Source: CAYUET01 sp964443875 (GTDB taxonomy: Bacteria > Auribacterota > JAFGBW01). From it: 64,000 nucleotides of DNA. Positions 51,794 through 60,050 of the stretch are shown one piece after another. The stretch lies in the NCBI GenBank assembly GCA_964443875.1, contig CAYUET010000001.1, positions 186,001 through 250,000 of the forward strand, in the 5' to 3' direction. The translations under genes were made by a program, and so were the position numbers. The notes under the pieces were generated by a model. The model did no database searches. It was not told where the DNA came from and saw only the letters and a list, made by a program, of their open reading frames with translations. Positions within the stretch are counted from its first letter, which is position 1. Every line of letters starts with the position of its first letter.

Positions 51794-54589
51794 TTACTTT
51801 TTTTTACTTTTAGTTTTTTTTGCCGGCTTTGCAGGAGCTTTTGGCCTGGTTTGATTTTTCACCACAGCCTGAGCAGCCGCAAGTCTCGCAATAGGCACCC
51901 GGAAAGGAGAACAGGAAACATAATTCATCCCCACCCGATAGCAGAATTCAATGGATTTTGGCTCTCCTCCGTGTTCACCGCATATACCGACCTTCAGATC
52001 CTTGCGTGTTGAACGTCCGCGGTTTACGCCGATTTCAATCAACTGACCCATCCCTTCCTGATCTATGGTCTGAAATGGATCATCCGATAAAATTCCCTTA
52101 TTGAGGTAATCCGGAACAAAAGAACCGACATCATCTCTTGAAAATCCGAACGTCATCTGAGTCAGATCGTTTGTTCCAAACGAAAAAAACTCTCCGACTT
52201 CGGCAATCTTATCAGCAACCAATGTCGCTCTTGGAATTTCCATCATTGTCCCATACATATAGGGAATTTTTCTGAGATTATATTTCTTCAATGTCTCTGA
52301 ATAAATACGGTCAACAATTACCTTCTGGTCTACGAGTTCCTTAACATTGCAGACAACAGGAATCATGATTTCAGGACATACTTTTTTTCCGGACTGGATT
52401 AATTCTGCAGCAGACTCCAAAATAGCGCGGATCTGCATTTCCGTTATTTCCGGAAAAGTGACCCCCAAGCGAACTCCGCGATGTCCCATCATCGGATTGC
52501 TTTCATGCAGAGCCTCTGCTCTTTTCTTAAAATCCTCGGGACTGATTCCCAGGGAATTTGCCAGGTCTCTTTGTTGATTTTCATTGTGCGGAACAAACTC
52601 ATGTAAGGGAGGATCTATCATACGAATGGTGACAGGCAATCCATCCATGGCTTCCATTGTGCCTTTGATATTTTCTTTGGCAAAGGGATACAACTCATTT
52701 AATGCATTCCTTCTTTCTTCTTCTGTTTTTGAAATAATCATTTTACGGAGAAGAAAAAGCGGTTTTTCAGAATTTTTACCGTAAAACATATGTTCTGTTC
52801 TGAAAAGTCCGATGCCTTCAGCACCAAAAGCCCTTGCTTTTCTGGCATCATCGGGAGTATCCGCATTTGTTCTGATTTTTAAAGTACGGATGGAGTCGCA
52901 AATCTTTAAAAAGTTGAATAAAACTTCATTTTCTTCAGAAGCGTCCATCATTTTCAATTGGCCGTTATAGACGTTTCCCTTGGTTCCGTTGAGAGTGAGC
53001 CAGTCTCCTTCTTTGAGAACAGTCTCCCCAATCTTCAGCGTTTTAGCCTGATTATCAACATGCATAGCCGCACACCCCACTACGCAGCATTTACCCCATC
53101 CTCTGGCAACAAGCGCCGCATGCGAAGTCATTCCGCCGCGTGCGGTAAGAATCGCCTGAGCCACTCTCATGCCTTCAACATCTTCAGGGTTGGTTTCTTC
53201 ACGGACAAGAATTACTTTTTTACCTTCTTTTGTCCAATTCATGGCATCAACAGAGGAAAAGACAATAACACCCTGAGCACCGCCAGGTCCTGCAGGCAAA
53301 CCTTTTGCAAGGGGTTTATTTTCCCTCTCCTCTTTGGGATCCACAATAGGATGAAGAAGCTCATCGAGCTGTGAAGGGGTAACGCGAGAAACCGCTTCTT
53401 CTCTGGAAATCATTTTTTCTTTCACCATATCAACTGCCATTCTGACTGCAGCCGGACCGTTTCTTTTACCGACACGGCATTGCAACATGAAGAGCTTGCC
53501 TTTTTCGATAGTAAATTCAATATCCTGCATATCACGGTAATGTTTTTCAAGTTTCTTCTGAATCAGATCAAGCTGTTTGTAAGCTTCCGGCATCGCCTTT
53601 TCAAGAGTCAGCAGATGTTTATTGTGTTCACTCATGGAATATTCATTAACAGGAGCCGGAGTCCTGATGCCGGCGACTACGTCTTCTCCCTGAGCATTAA
53701 TCAGGTATTCACCATAAAAATTTTTTTCACCATTTCCGGGATTCCGGGTAAAGGCAACTCCTGTTGCGGAATCATTCCCCATATTTCCGAAAACCATGGA
53801 CTGCACATTCACCGCCGTACCCCATTCATCGGGAATGCCTTCAATTCTTCTATAAGAAATAGCTCTTTTTCCATTCCATGAACTGAATACGGCGCTGACG
53901 CCGCCCCAAAGCTGTTTCTCAGGATCATCGGGAAATTCAGTCTTCAATACTTCTTTGATTTTAATCTTAAACTGGGAACAGAGGTCTTTTAAATCCTCTG
54001 CGGTAAGGTCTGTATCATTCAGATATCCTTTTTGCTTCTTCAGTGTATCCATGATTTTTTCAAGCTGTCTGCGGATACCGGAATCATCTGTTTCGGGCTC
54101 AATTCCGGCGGCCTTTTCCATAACCACATCCGAATACATCATCAGCAGTCTGCGGTAGGCATCATAGACAAAACGTTCATTATTGGTTTGTTTCACCAAA
54201 CCGGGAATTGTTTTTTCAGTAAGCCCGACGTTTAAAATTGTTTCCATCATTCCGGGCATGGACTTCCGTGCACCTGAACGCACAGAGACTAAAAGAGGAT
54301 TATTGATATCACCGAATTTTTTACCCATGAGGGCTTCAATTCTTTTCAAAGCAGCTGAAACAGTTTCACGCAGGCCTTTAGGATATGTTTTTTTGTTTTG
54401 ATAGTAATAAGTGCAGACTTCCGTAGTGATCGTAAAACCGGGAGGGACGGGAAGACGAAGGTCTTTATGTCCTGCCATTTCAGCCAGATTGGCTCCTTTT
54501 CCCCCAAGAAGATTCTTCATGCTTTCATTACCGTCCGCCTTACCACCGCCAAACGAATAAACATATTTGCCGCTTTTCTCTTTTGTCAT
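51794..54589 (-). CDS. ppdK: Pyruvate, phosphate dikinase
   Basis: A 931-residue enzyme that interconverts pyruvate, ATP and phosphate with PEP, AMP and pyrophosphate. The N-terminal ATP-grasp part contains LLGGKGANLAEMAGHKDL and RSGARKSMPGMMETILNVGL; the swivelling phosphohistidine domain has GGMTSHAALVARGWGKCCV with the catalytic His (about residue 465); the TIM-barrel PEP domain includes GIGLFRTEHMFYG and FGTNDLTQMTFGFSRDD. A basic tail (KAPAKPAKKTKSKKK) follows, an addition that is common in some lineages. In anaerobes it gives reversible PEP/pyruvate flux. It heads a possible long message with sigma, apt and the triad. Confidence 0.97.
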   Translation of the reverse strand: MTKEKSGKYVYSFGGGKADGNESMKNLLGGKGANLAEMAGHKDLRLPVPPGFTITTEVCTYYYQNKKTYPKGLRETVSAALKRIEALMGKKFGDINNPLLVSVRSGARKSMPGMMETILNVGLTEKTIPGLVKQTNNERFVYDAYRRLLMMYSDVVMEKAAGIEPETDDSGIRRQLEKIMDTLKKQKGYLNDTDLTAEDLKDLCSQFKIKIKEVLKTEFPDDPEKQLWGGVSAVFSSWNGKRAISYRRIEGIPDEWGTAVNVQSMVFGNMGNDSATGVAFTRNPGNGEKNFYGEYLINAQGEDVVAGIRTPAPVNEYSMSEHNKHLLTLEKAMPEAYKQLDLIQKKLEKHYRDMQDIEFTIEKGKLFMLQCRVGKRNGPAAVRMAVDMVKEKMISREEAVSRVTPSQLDELLHPIVDPKEERENKPLAKGLPAGPGGAQGVIVFSSVDAMNWTKEGKKVILVREETNPEDVEGMRVAQAILTARGGMTSHAALVARGWGKCCVVGCAAMHVDNQAKTLKIGETVLKEGDWLTLNGTKGNVYNGQLKMMDASEENEVLFNFLKICDSIRTLKIRTNADTPDDARKARAFGAEGIGLFRTEHMFYGKNSEKPLFLLRKMIISKTEEERRNALNELYPFAKENIKGTMEAMDGLPVTIRMIDPPLHEFVPHNENQQRDLANSLGISPEDFKKRAEALHESNPMMGHRGVRLGVTFPEITEMQIRAILESAAELIQSGKKVCPEIMIPVVCNVKELVDQKVIVDRIYSETLKKYNLRKIPYMYGTMMEIPRATLVADKIAEVGEFFSFGTNDLTQMTFGFSRDDVGSFVPDYLNKGILSDDPFQTIDQEGMGQLIEIGVNRGRSTRKDLKVGICGEHGGEPKSIEFCYRVGMNYVSCSPFRVPIARLAAAQAVVKNQTRPKAPAKPAKKTKSKKK

Positions 54590-54822
54590 TTTATTTCTCC
54601 TACACAGTTAGAGATTTTAAGGTTGTTATTTTAAACCAGCATGACTAAAAATAAGGTCTAAAATATTAACAGTTAAAAAATCCTTAAGCAAGAATAATTT
54701 CAAAATCAAAGGGCGAAAAGCCTGAATGAAAAAGGTTTTTCCGTTTAATGAAAATTTTTGTTTTTTTTGAAATCATTTTTGTTTTTTCTTGGAAAAATTC
54801 ATTTTTCTTTTGTATATCACTA

Positions 54823-54840
54823 TAAAAAACATGTTTTTTA
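54823..54840. repeat. 18-base perfect palindrome in the divergent promoter region
   Basis: TAAAAAACATGTTTTTTA at 54823-54840 reads the same on both strands, 39 bases before the start at 54879. It could be an operator. The surrounding 54590-54878 is very A/T-rich with a repeated TTTTTGTTTTTT element on the plus strand (about 54753 and 54774); no other gene is seen in it. Confidence 0.5.
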
Positions 54841-54878
54841 CATTTCTTATAATTACAACTCAAAAAAAAATTATAATT

Positions 54879-56411
54879 ATGACATTTCATTCCCCTTTTC
54901 GGAAAAGAATCCGCTTTCTGTTTTCTGCCGGAATAATCATACTCTATTTCCTTCTATTAAGCCCGTCCTCCGCCCGCGCGGAAATACTGTGTTCTTTCCG
55001 TATAAGCTCTGTTTCTTTTCTTCAAAAGCTGTGTTCAAACCCCTCGTCTTCAATCCTCGGCGCCTGTTTATCCGCGACAATCCGGAATCAGTCCTCTTCT
55101 ATTCCCTATGAGTTCTTCAACTCCAAAGCTCCCGTCTATGGCGCATTTATCTCCGTTCCTGAAAAAACGGAGTATCATTTCATCCTGTTATTTCCTTTAA
55201 CTTCTTCGAAAAAAACAATCACAGCTCCTCAAAATTATTTCTCAAAAACGATTGAAGATTACTATGTATTTTCACTTTCTTCGGAAGCTTTATCCCAGGG
55301 GTCCAATCAATTTTTTAAAATTAAAAATATTTTCAAGGATACCCGCGAGGATATTTCTGTTTTCTGCTCTGTCCGGGAAACATGGGGAGCATTCAAGGCA
55401 ACGGCCCAGCTTTTAAGAGGGCTTTTTCTCATGACTCAATCCTCGGGACCTGAAGAGCAGAAACTGAATTTTCATTTATTTGAATTCGGATTTTTTTTAC
55501 TGGATTCCCTGGACGAAATAAAAATCTCGCTTAACAAGGATCTCTCTTCCCAAAATCATACTTTTTATCTCACTCTTAAATTTATCAAAGACAGTCCCAT
55601 TAATGAGCTTTTTCCTCAAAAACCATCCTTTGACCTGTCTGAAAAATTATCCTGCCCGGATCCCCTATTCCGGCTGGCCTTTAATCCGCTTAAAGTCAAA
55701 GAAAGTGCATTCCGGATTCTGGATCTTTTGCAAAGCAGAATGGGATTTAAGCCTGAGGATATTTCAGGAATGAAAAACAATTTAACGGATTTTCTGGGAA
55801 CAAAACCTGTCTCCGGATTATTTCTTCTGGATTGCACAGGGCCTTCACAAAATTCCGATTCTTCTTTTATCCGTATTCAGCAGGAAAACCTGCCTCTTAA
55901 CCTGGAAATGCTCTCTCAAAAATTACAAACCCTGATCCAGCCTTTTCCTTTTATCTTGAACATAAAGACTGCCGAAAGAATACCCCCTGAAAAAAATATT
56001 TCCGCAGAACTTTGCCTTACTTCCGCCAAGACACCCAAAACCACTCTTCCCCCTTTGCTTACACACGCCTTTAATCAAATTTCTCCTGAGAATTCTCTGC
56101 TTGATTTTTCTTTCAGAGAAAAAGACGGCATCCTCTATGGGACATTGGGAAAAGATTCCTTTCAAAATTTTAATCCCGTTTTTTCTTTCCAGGGGGAAAA
56201 GGAACGTTTTTTTTCATTTCTGCAGATCAGGATTAAATATTCCGATTTCCGGAATCTGTATCTGGTCTGTTTTTCATCAAATCGTACTACACTGTCTGTT
56301 CCTGAAATCCCAAAAGACACTCTTGAGTTAACCGTTTTATTTTATTATAATGAAAAAGGTCTTCATGTTTCCTTAACCCTTCCCAACCCTTTACTGGAAA
56401 TGCCCCTATGA
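54879..56411 (+). CDS. Exported hypothetical protein
   Basis: A 510-residue protein with a classical signal peptide: basic RKRIRFLF, hydrophobic AGIIILYFLLL and cleavage likely after SSARA (about residue 35). I recognise no domain in the mature part. It contains strands separated by Ser/Pro/Phe-rich loops, including YHFILLFPLTSS and LDFSFREKDGILYG, and a lone Cys-containing region. I choose the ATG at 54879 because it gives the signal peptide at the very N terminus; earlier in-frame starts (TTG at 54789, ATG at 54831) place extra hydrophobic residues in front. There is no clear ribosome site. It overlaps panC by four bases and is therefore coupled to it. The mature protein might be a DUF3352-like secreted protein. 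Confidence 0.68.
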   Translation: MTFHSPFRKRIRFLFSAGIIILYFLLLSPSSARAEILCSFRISSVSFLQKLCSNPSSSILGACLSATIRNQSSSIPYEFFNSKAPVYGAFISVPEKTEYHFILLFPLTSSKKTITAPQNYFSKTIEDYYVFSLSSEALSQGSNQFFKIKNIFKDTREDISVFCSVRETWGAFKATAQLLRGLFLMTQSSGPEEQKLNFHLFEFGFFLLDSLDEIKISLNKDLSSQNHTFYLTLKFIKDSPINELFPQKPSFDLSEKLSCPDPLFRLAFNPLKVKESAFRILDLLQSRMGFKPEDISGMKNNLTDFLGTKPVSGLFLLDCTGPSQNSDSSFIRIQQENLPLNLEMLSQKLQTLIQPFPFILNIKTAERIPPEKNISAELCLTSAKTPKTTLPPLLTHAFNQISPENSLLDFSFREKDGILYGTLGKDSFQNFNPVFSFQGEKERFFSFLQIRIKYSDFRNLYLVCFSSNRTTLSVPEIPKDTLELTVLFYYNEKGLHVSLTLPNPLLEMPL

Positions 56412-57262
56412 AAATATTTAAAAAAGCCTTACCGTTTCAGAAATACTGTTTATGCTTGAAGAAAAAAGGAACTATCGGCTTTGTTCCCACCATGGGATGC
56501 CTTCATGAGGGGCATCTTTCCCTGATTAGACAATCCTCCCAAAAATGTGATTTTACCGTTGTCAGCATTTTTGTAAATCCCTTGCAATTCGGTCCTAAAG
56601 AAGATTTCTCGAAATATCCCCGTCCCCGAAAACAGGACCTTGATTTATGCAGGCAGGAAAAAGTCGAAGCCGTATTTCTTCCTGATGAAAAAACATTTTA
56701 TTCCGAAGATTTTTCTCTCCTGATTGAAGAAACCATGCTCAGCACAACCCATTGCGGAGCTCTTCGTCCAGGCCACTTTTCAGGAGTCGTCACGGTTGTC
56801 TCAAAACTCTTAAACCTGGCTCTTCCGGATTATCTCTTTATGGGGCAAAAAGATTACCAGCAATGCCTGGTCATTAAAAGACTCATCCGAGATCTGAACT
56901 TCCCCGTCAAACTCAACATCTGCCCGACCCTCAGAGAAAAAGACGGGTTAGCCAAAAGCTCAAGAAATACTTATCTTTCTGCGGATGAACGAAAAAGAGC
57001 TTGCGGAATTTATAAGACGCTTTCTTTAATCCGTTCAAAATATAAGGTTGCCGCTAAAACCTTTGCTCTCCAGGACTGGAAAAAATTAAACAGGATTCTT
57101 GTTGAAGAACTGAAAAAAATACCGGATTTCACCCTCCAATATGCCGATCTTGTGGACGGAGAAACCCTTAAATGCATTTCCACTCATTCAAAAAAAATCA
57201 TCGCCCTGGTCGCCGGAATACTCGGAAAAACCCGCTTAATTGATAACTTACTGATAAAGTGA
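56408..57262 (+). CDS. panC: Pantothenate synthetase
   Basis: A 284-residue enzyme that condenses pantoate and beta-alanine with ATP. The HxGH-type motif is MGCLHEGHLSLIR (about residues 30-42); the KMSKS-like loop reads DGLAKSSRNTYLS (about 179-191). GQKDYQQCLVIKRLIRDL is also typical. The first codon overlaps the stop of the exported protein by four bases. PanB and panD are not in the window. The beginning of coenzyme A synthesis is therefore represented by this gene only. Confidence 0.97.
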   Translation: MKIFKKALPFQKYCLCLKKKGTIGFVPTMGCLHEGHLSLIRQSSQKCDFTVVSIFVNPLQFGPKEDFSKYPRPRKQDLDLCRQEKVEAVFLPDEKTFYSEDFSLLIEETMLSTTHCGALRPGHFSGVVTVVSKLLNLALPDYLFMGQKDYQQCLVIKRLIRDLNFPVKLNICPTLREKDGLAKSSRNTYLSADERKRACGIYKTLSLIRSKYKVAAKTFALQDWKKLNRILVEELKKIPDFTLQYADLVDGETLKCISTHSKKIIALVAGILGKTRLIDNLLIK

Positions 57263-57314
57263 TGTTGTATAAAAAATCTATCTTTGATATAACACCCTAA
57301 AAAGGAAACGATTG

Positions 57315-58319
57315 ATGAGTAAATGGGACTATAAGCTCCATCCTCTAAAATACGGTCAAAATCCCATGGTTTCTGAAAAAGAAATCAATTTCATTTCACA
57401 GCAGGGCTGGGAAGTCGTCGCTGTTTATAATAATCCCGGCGCTGTCATATTATTCAGAAAAAAAAGTGACGGAAAAAATCCTGTTCAGGAAGATGATTTT
57501 CTTGAAGACAACGAATCCCCGTCAGACGTTCTTCCTGATTCCCCCGCTTCCACGGAAGAAAAAAATCCTGAAGAATCCAAACCCCAGATTCAGGAAAATG
57601 CCATGACTTTTTACCACAAAGGAAGTGCTCTGCTTGCTAATTCTCAGTTTTCTGAAGCCATCAAATGCTACGATAAAGCCATTGAAATGGATCCGAATCT
57701 TACCATGGCCTTTGTTTTCAGAGCCAATGCAAAGCTGAAACTGAATGATTGGGAGCACGCCATTGAAGATTTCAATATGGCGCTTATTCTCAAGCCGAAT
57801 GACCTGCCCTGCATCATCAACAGGGGCATCTGCAAATTTCAGAAAGGCGACTTGCAGGCTGCCATCGAAGATTTTAATATTGTCGTTTCGAAGAATCCGG
57901 AAAACATGATGGCTTACGAATTCCGAGGGCAAGCCAAGCAAAAACTCAAATTATATAAAGAAGCCCTCGATGACTATGAAAAAGTCCTGCAGTTAAAGCC
58001 GGATGACATTGAAGCCTGCCTTTTAAGAGGCGATTTAAAAATTGAAATAAAAGATCTTCCGGGCGCCATTGAAGATTACACTCTTGCCATCAAAAAGGAT
58101 TCCAAAAATGCAAAAGCCTACTATAAGCGCTGCAAGGCCAAAAAGGAATCCGGAGATGCCGACGGGGCAAGATCTGATCAGAAAAAATATAATGAGTTAT
58201 GCATGGTGATTGTTAAAAACCGTGATAATAATACCTGGGGAGAAAATCCTTCAGCACCTCTGCCGCCGACAGATTCCAACAATGATAATGACGAAGATAT
58301 TCAATTAGTCGAAAACTGA
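57315..58319 (+). CDS. TPR-repeat protein with DUF4177-like N terminus
   Basis: A 334-residue cytoplasmic protein. Residues 1-50 (KWDYKLHPLKYG, INFISQQGWEVVAVYNN, GAVILFRKK) resemble DUF4177, a small fold found in many bacteria. An acidic low-complexity linker (about 55-95) is followed by at least five TPR units, such as FSEAIKCYDKAIEMDPNLTM, LQAAIEDFNIVVSKNPENMM and YKEALDDYEKVLQLKPDDIE. The ATG at 57315 is preferred over the TTG just before it because AAGGAA ends seven bases upstream of it. It lies 52 bases after panC. Confidence 0.85.
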   Translation: MSKWDYKLHPLKYGQNPMVSEKEINFISQQGWEVVAVYNNPGAVILFRKKSDGKNPVQEDDFLEDNESPSDVLPDSPASTEEKNPEESKPQIQENAMTFYHKGSALLANSQFSEAIKCYDKAIEMDPNLTMAFVFRANAKLKLNDWEHAIEDFNMALILKPNDLPCIINRGICKFQKGDLQAAIEDFNIVVSKNPENMMAYEFRGQAKQKLKLYKEALDDYEKVLQLKPDDIEACLLRGDLKIEIKDLPGAIEDYTLAIKKDSKNAKAYYKRCKAKKESGDADGARSDQKKYNELCMVIVKNRDNNTWGENPSAPLPPTDSNNDNDEDIQLVEN

Positions 58320-58340
58320 TCAATAGAATAAGCTTAATCC

Positions 58341-58745
58341 ATGCCCAGAGACATTAATGATTATGAAATCAAAGCCAGGGTCAGAGCCCTGCTTGTGAAA
58401 TACTGGATTGATACAACAACCGTAAGCATCGGCGTCCACAGAGGGATTGTATCCATTATGGGAAATATCAAGGAAAGCTCAGGAGCCCTTACCGCACAGG
58501 TTGAAAAAAGAATCCACGAAGATCCCTTCATGGAAAAAGAGGATTCTGCAGATTCTTCTTCCGATTCAAAAAGCCCTTCTGATTCCGGCTTAAAAAAAAA
58601 TCAGCAGGTTCAGACCAGCGATCCCTTTTCCCAGAAACTTTTTTTGCTTGAAAATGATATCCAGGACATTGCAGGGGTCCGGGCATCCTCCCTGGATTTC
58701 AGCAATTACAAAAAAAACGGTGGCGTATGGAAAAAAAGAAAATAA
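58341..58745 (+). CDS. Small BON-like domain protein
   Basis: A 134-residue protein. Residues 1-40 (NDYEIKARVRALLVKYWIDT, TTVSIGVHRGIVSIMGNI) look like the first half of a BON domain and residues 105-122 (LFLLENDIQDIAGVRASSLD) like the second half. Between them is a Ser/Asp/Lys-rich low-complexity insert (about 66-100). BON domains often bind membranes or carbohydrate. No signal peptide is evident. The protein ends in a basic tail (KKNGGVWKKRK). It starts 21 bases after the TPR gene and overlaps the next TPR gene by 19 bases. Confidence 0.7.
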   Translation: MPRDINDYEIKARVRALLVKYWIDTTTVSIGVHRGIVSIMGNIKESSGALTAQVEKRIHEDPFMEKEDSADSSSDSKSPSDSGLKKNQQVQTSDPFSQKLFLLENDIQDIAGVRASSLDFSNYKKNGGVWKKRK

Positions 58746-59941
58746 ATTCCCTGATTAAAAACAATCTACAGCATATGATAAAATTGAATCCCGGATACTC
58801 GGATTTATATTTCTATAAAAGCATCTACTGTTATTCTCAGAACCAGACCGATAAAGCTTTAGAGGCAATTCAAAAATCCATCTCCCTCAACCCTGATTAC
58901 ATCCATGCTTATATTTTTCAGGAATACCTGAATTTCATCAGCCGCCGCAGTTTCAATTCCCCTGCGCTGATCCTCCAGCGAATTTTTTCTTCCCCCAAAA
59001 ATCTTCCCCTTGAAACACGGCTGTTCGGAGTCATGTACATGATTCTTCTGGGGGATTACGAATCGTCAAAACTGCTTTTAAGTTCACTCCCCCAGTCCCT
59101 TAATCATCATTCCTGGATTGTTTTTTTTCATCGCCTGAACCAGTGGGGCCCTCAAAATTCAAACTGCGGTAAAATCAAAAAAACCCTTCTTCACTTTTCA
59201 AGCCTGATTCATATCGACCCTAAAACGACAGACGTTTCCTCCTGCATCCATTCGATTATTCATCATTATCATCATCTCATGCTCTATTGTTTCATCATCC
59301 AGTATCACCTTTCCCTGGTTGATATGAAAAAAGTAAAGAGCCTTCTCAAAACCGTTTCAAAATCTTTTACCGACGGCTATTTCTATTACAGAACCTGTGC
59401 AGACGTTTCTCTCATGGAAGGAAACAAAGAAGAGTCAAAACAGAATCTGATGAAAGCCAATGCAATTGATCCCTTCCGGGCACATCCGGCCATTTCCCTT
59501 TCTTTTCTTTATGGAGAAAAAGGTGATCTAAAAAATGCCATCCTTATTCTCAACAAAAGTCTGAAATATAATCCCATGTATCCTGATCTTCACCTGTACG
59601 CAGGAGAAACCTACAGGGTTTTAGGGAAATACATAAAGGCAGAATTTCATTTAAAGCGCTCTTTACAGCTTAATCCACACTATATGGTTTCTCTCTATAA
59701 TCTTGCCGATCTTTATGAGAGAAAAAAACAATATGATACATCCCTGTCCTACTATATTCAGGCACTCTCATCCTCAACAACGACCCATGATCCTATCCTT
59801 CATAAGATTCAGCAAAACTATCTGAAAAGCTCTTTTTTTGGGAAAAAATCTTTATTACATGTTCTGAATGACCACGAAGCCCTGTTTGAATACAATATCT
59901 TTAACAATATTATCCAAAAAATTAAAAAAACCATGAACTAA
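58727..59941 (+). CDS. TPR-repeat protein
   Basis: A 404-residue protein with no signal peptide. TPR motifs are clearest at the two ends: YCYSQNQTDKALEAIQKSISL near the N terminus and SFLYGEKGDLKNAILILNKS, AGETYRVLGKYIKAEFHLKR, YNLADLYERKKQYDTSLSYY in the last third. The centre is rich in His and aromatic residues (SLNHHSWIVFFHR, IIHHYHHLMLYC), which is odd and may bind metal. It overlaps the BON-like gene by 19 bases, so the three genes from 57315 are probably one operon behind panC. The function is unknown. Confidence 0.78.
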   Translation: MEKKKINSLIKNNLQHMIKLNPGYSDLYFYKSIYCYSQNQTDKALEAIQKSISLNPDYIHAYIFQEYLNFISRRSFNSPALILQRIFSSPKNLPLETRLFGVMYMILLGDYESSKLLLSSLPQSLNHHSWIVFFHRLNQWGPQNSNCGKIKKTLLHFSSLIHIDPKTTDVSSCIHSIIHHYHHLMLYCFIIQYHLSLVDMKKVKSLLKTVSKSFTDGYFYYRTCADVSLMEGNKEESKQNLMKANAIDPFRAHPAISLSFLYGEKGDLKNAILILNKSLKYNPMYPDLHLYAGETYRVLGKYIKAEFHLKRSLQLNPHYMVSLYNLADLYERKKQYDTSLSYYIQALSSSTTTHDPILHKIQQNYLKSSFFGKKSLLHVLNDHEALFEYNIFNNIIQKIKKTMN

Positions 59942-60050
59942 CCCGGATTTTACACATAAGTGTCAGTTATTCGAAATGCAAACAACTGTTTGATGAAGTA
60001 AATAAAACCTTACACTAACATGACCGGGGCAACCTGAATGGAATTATAAA

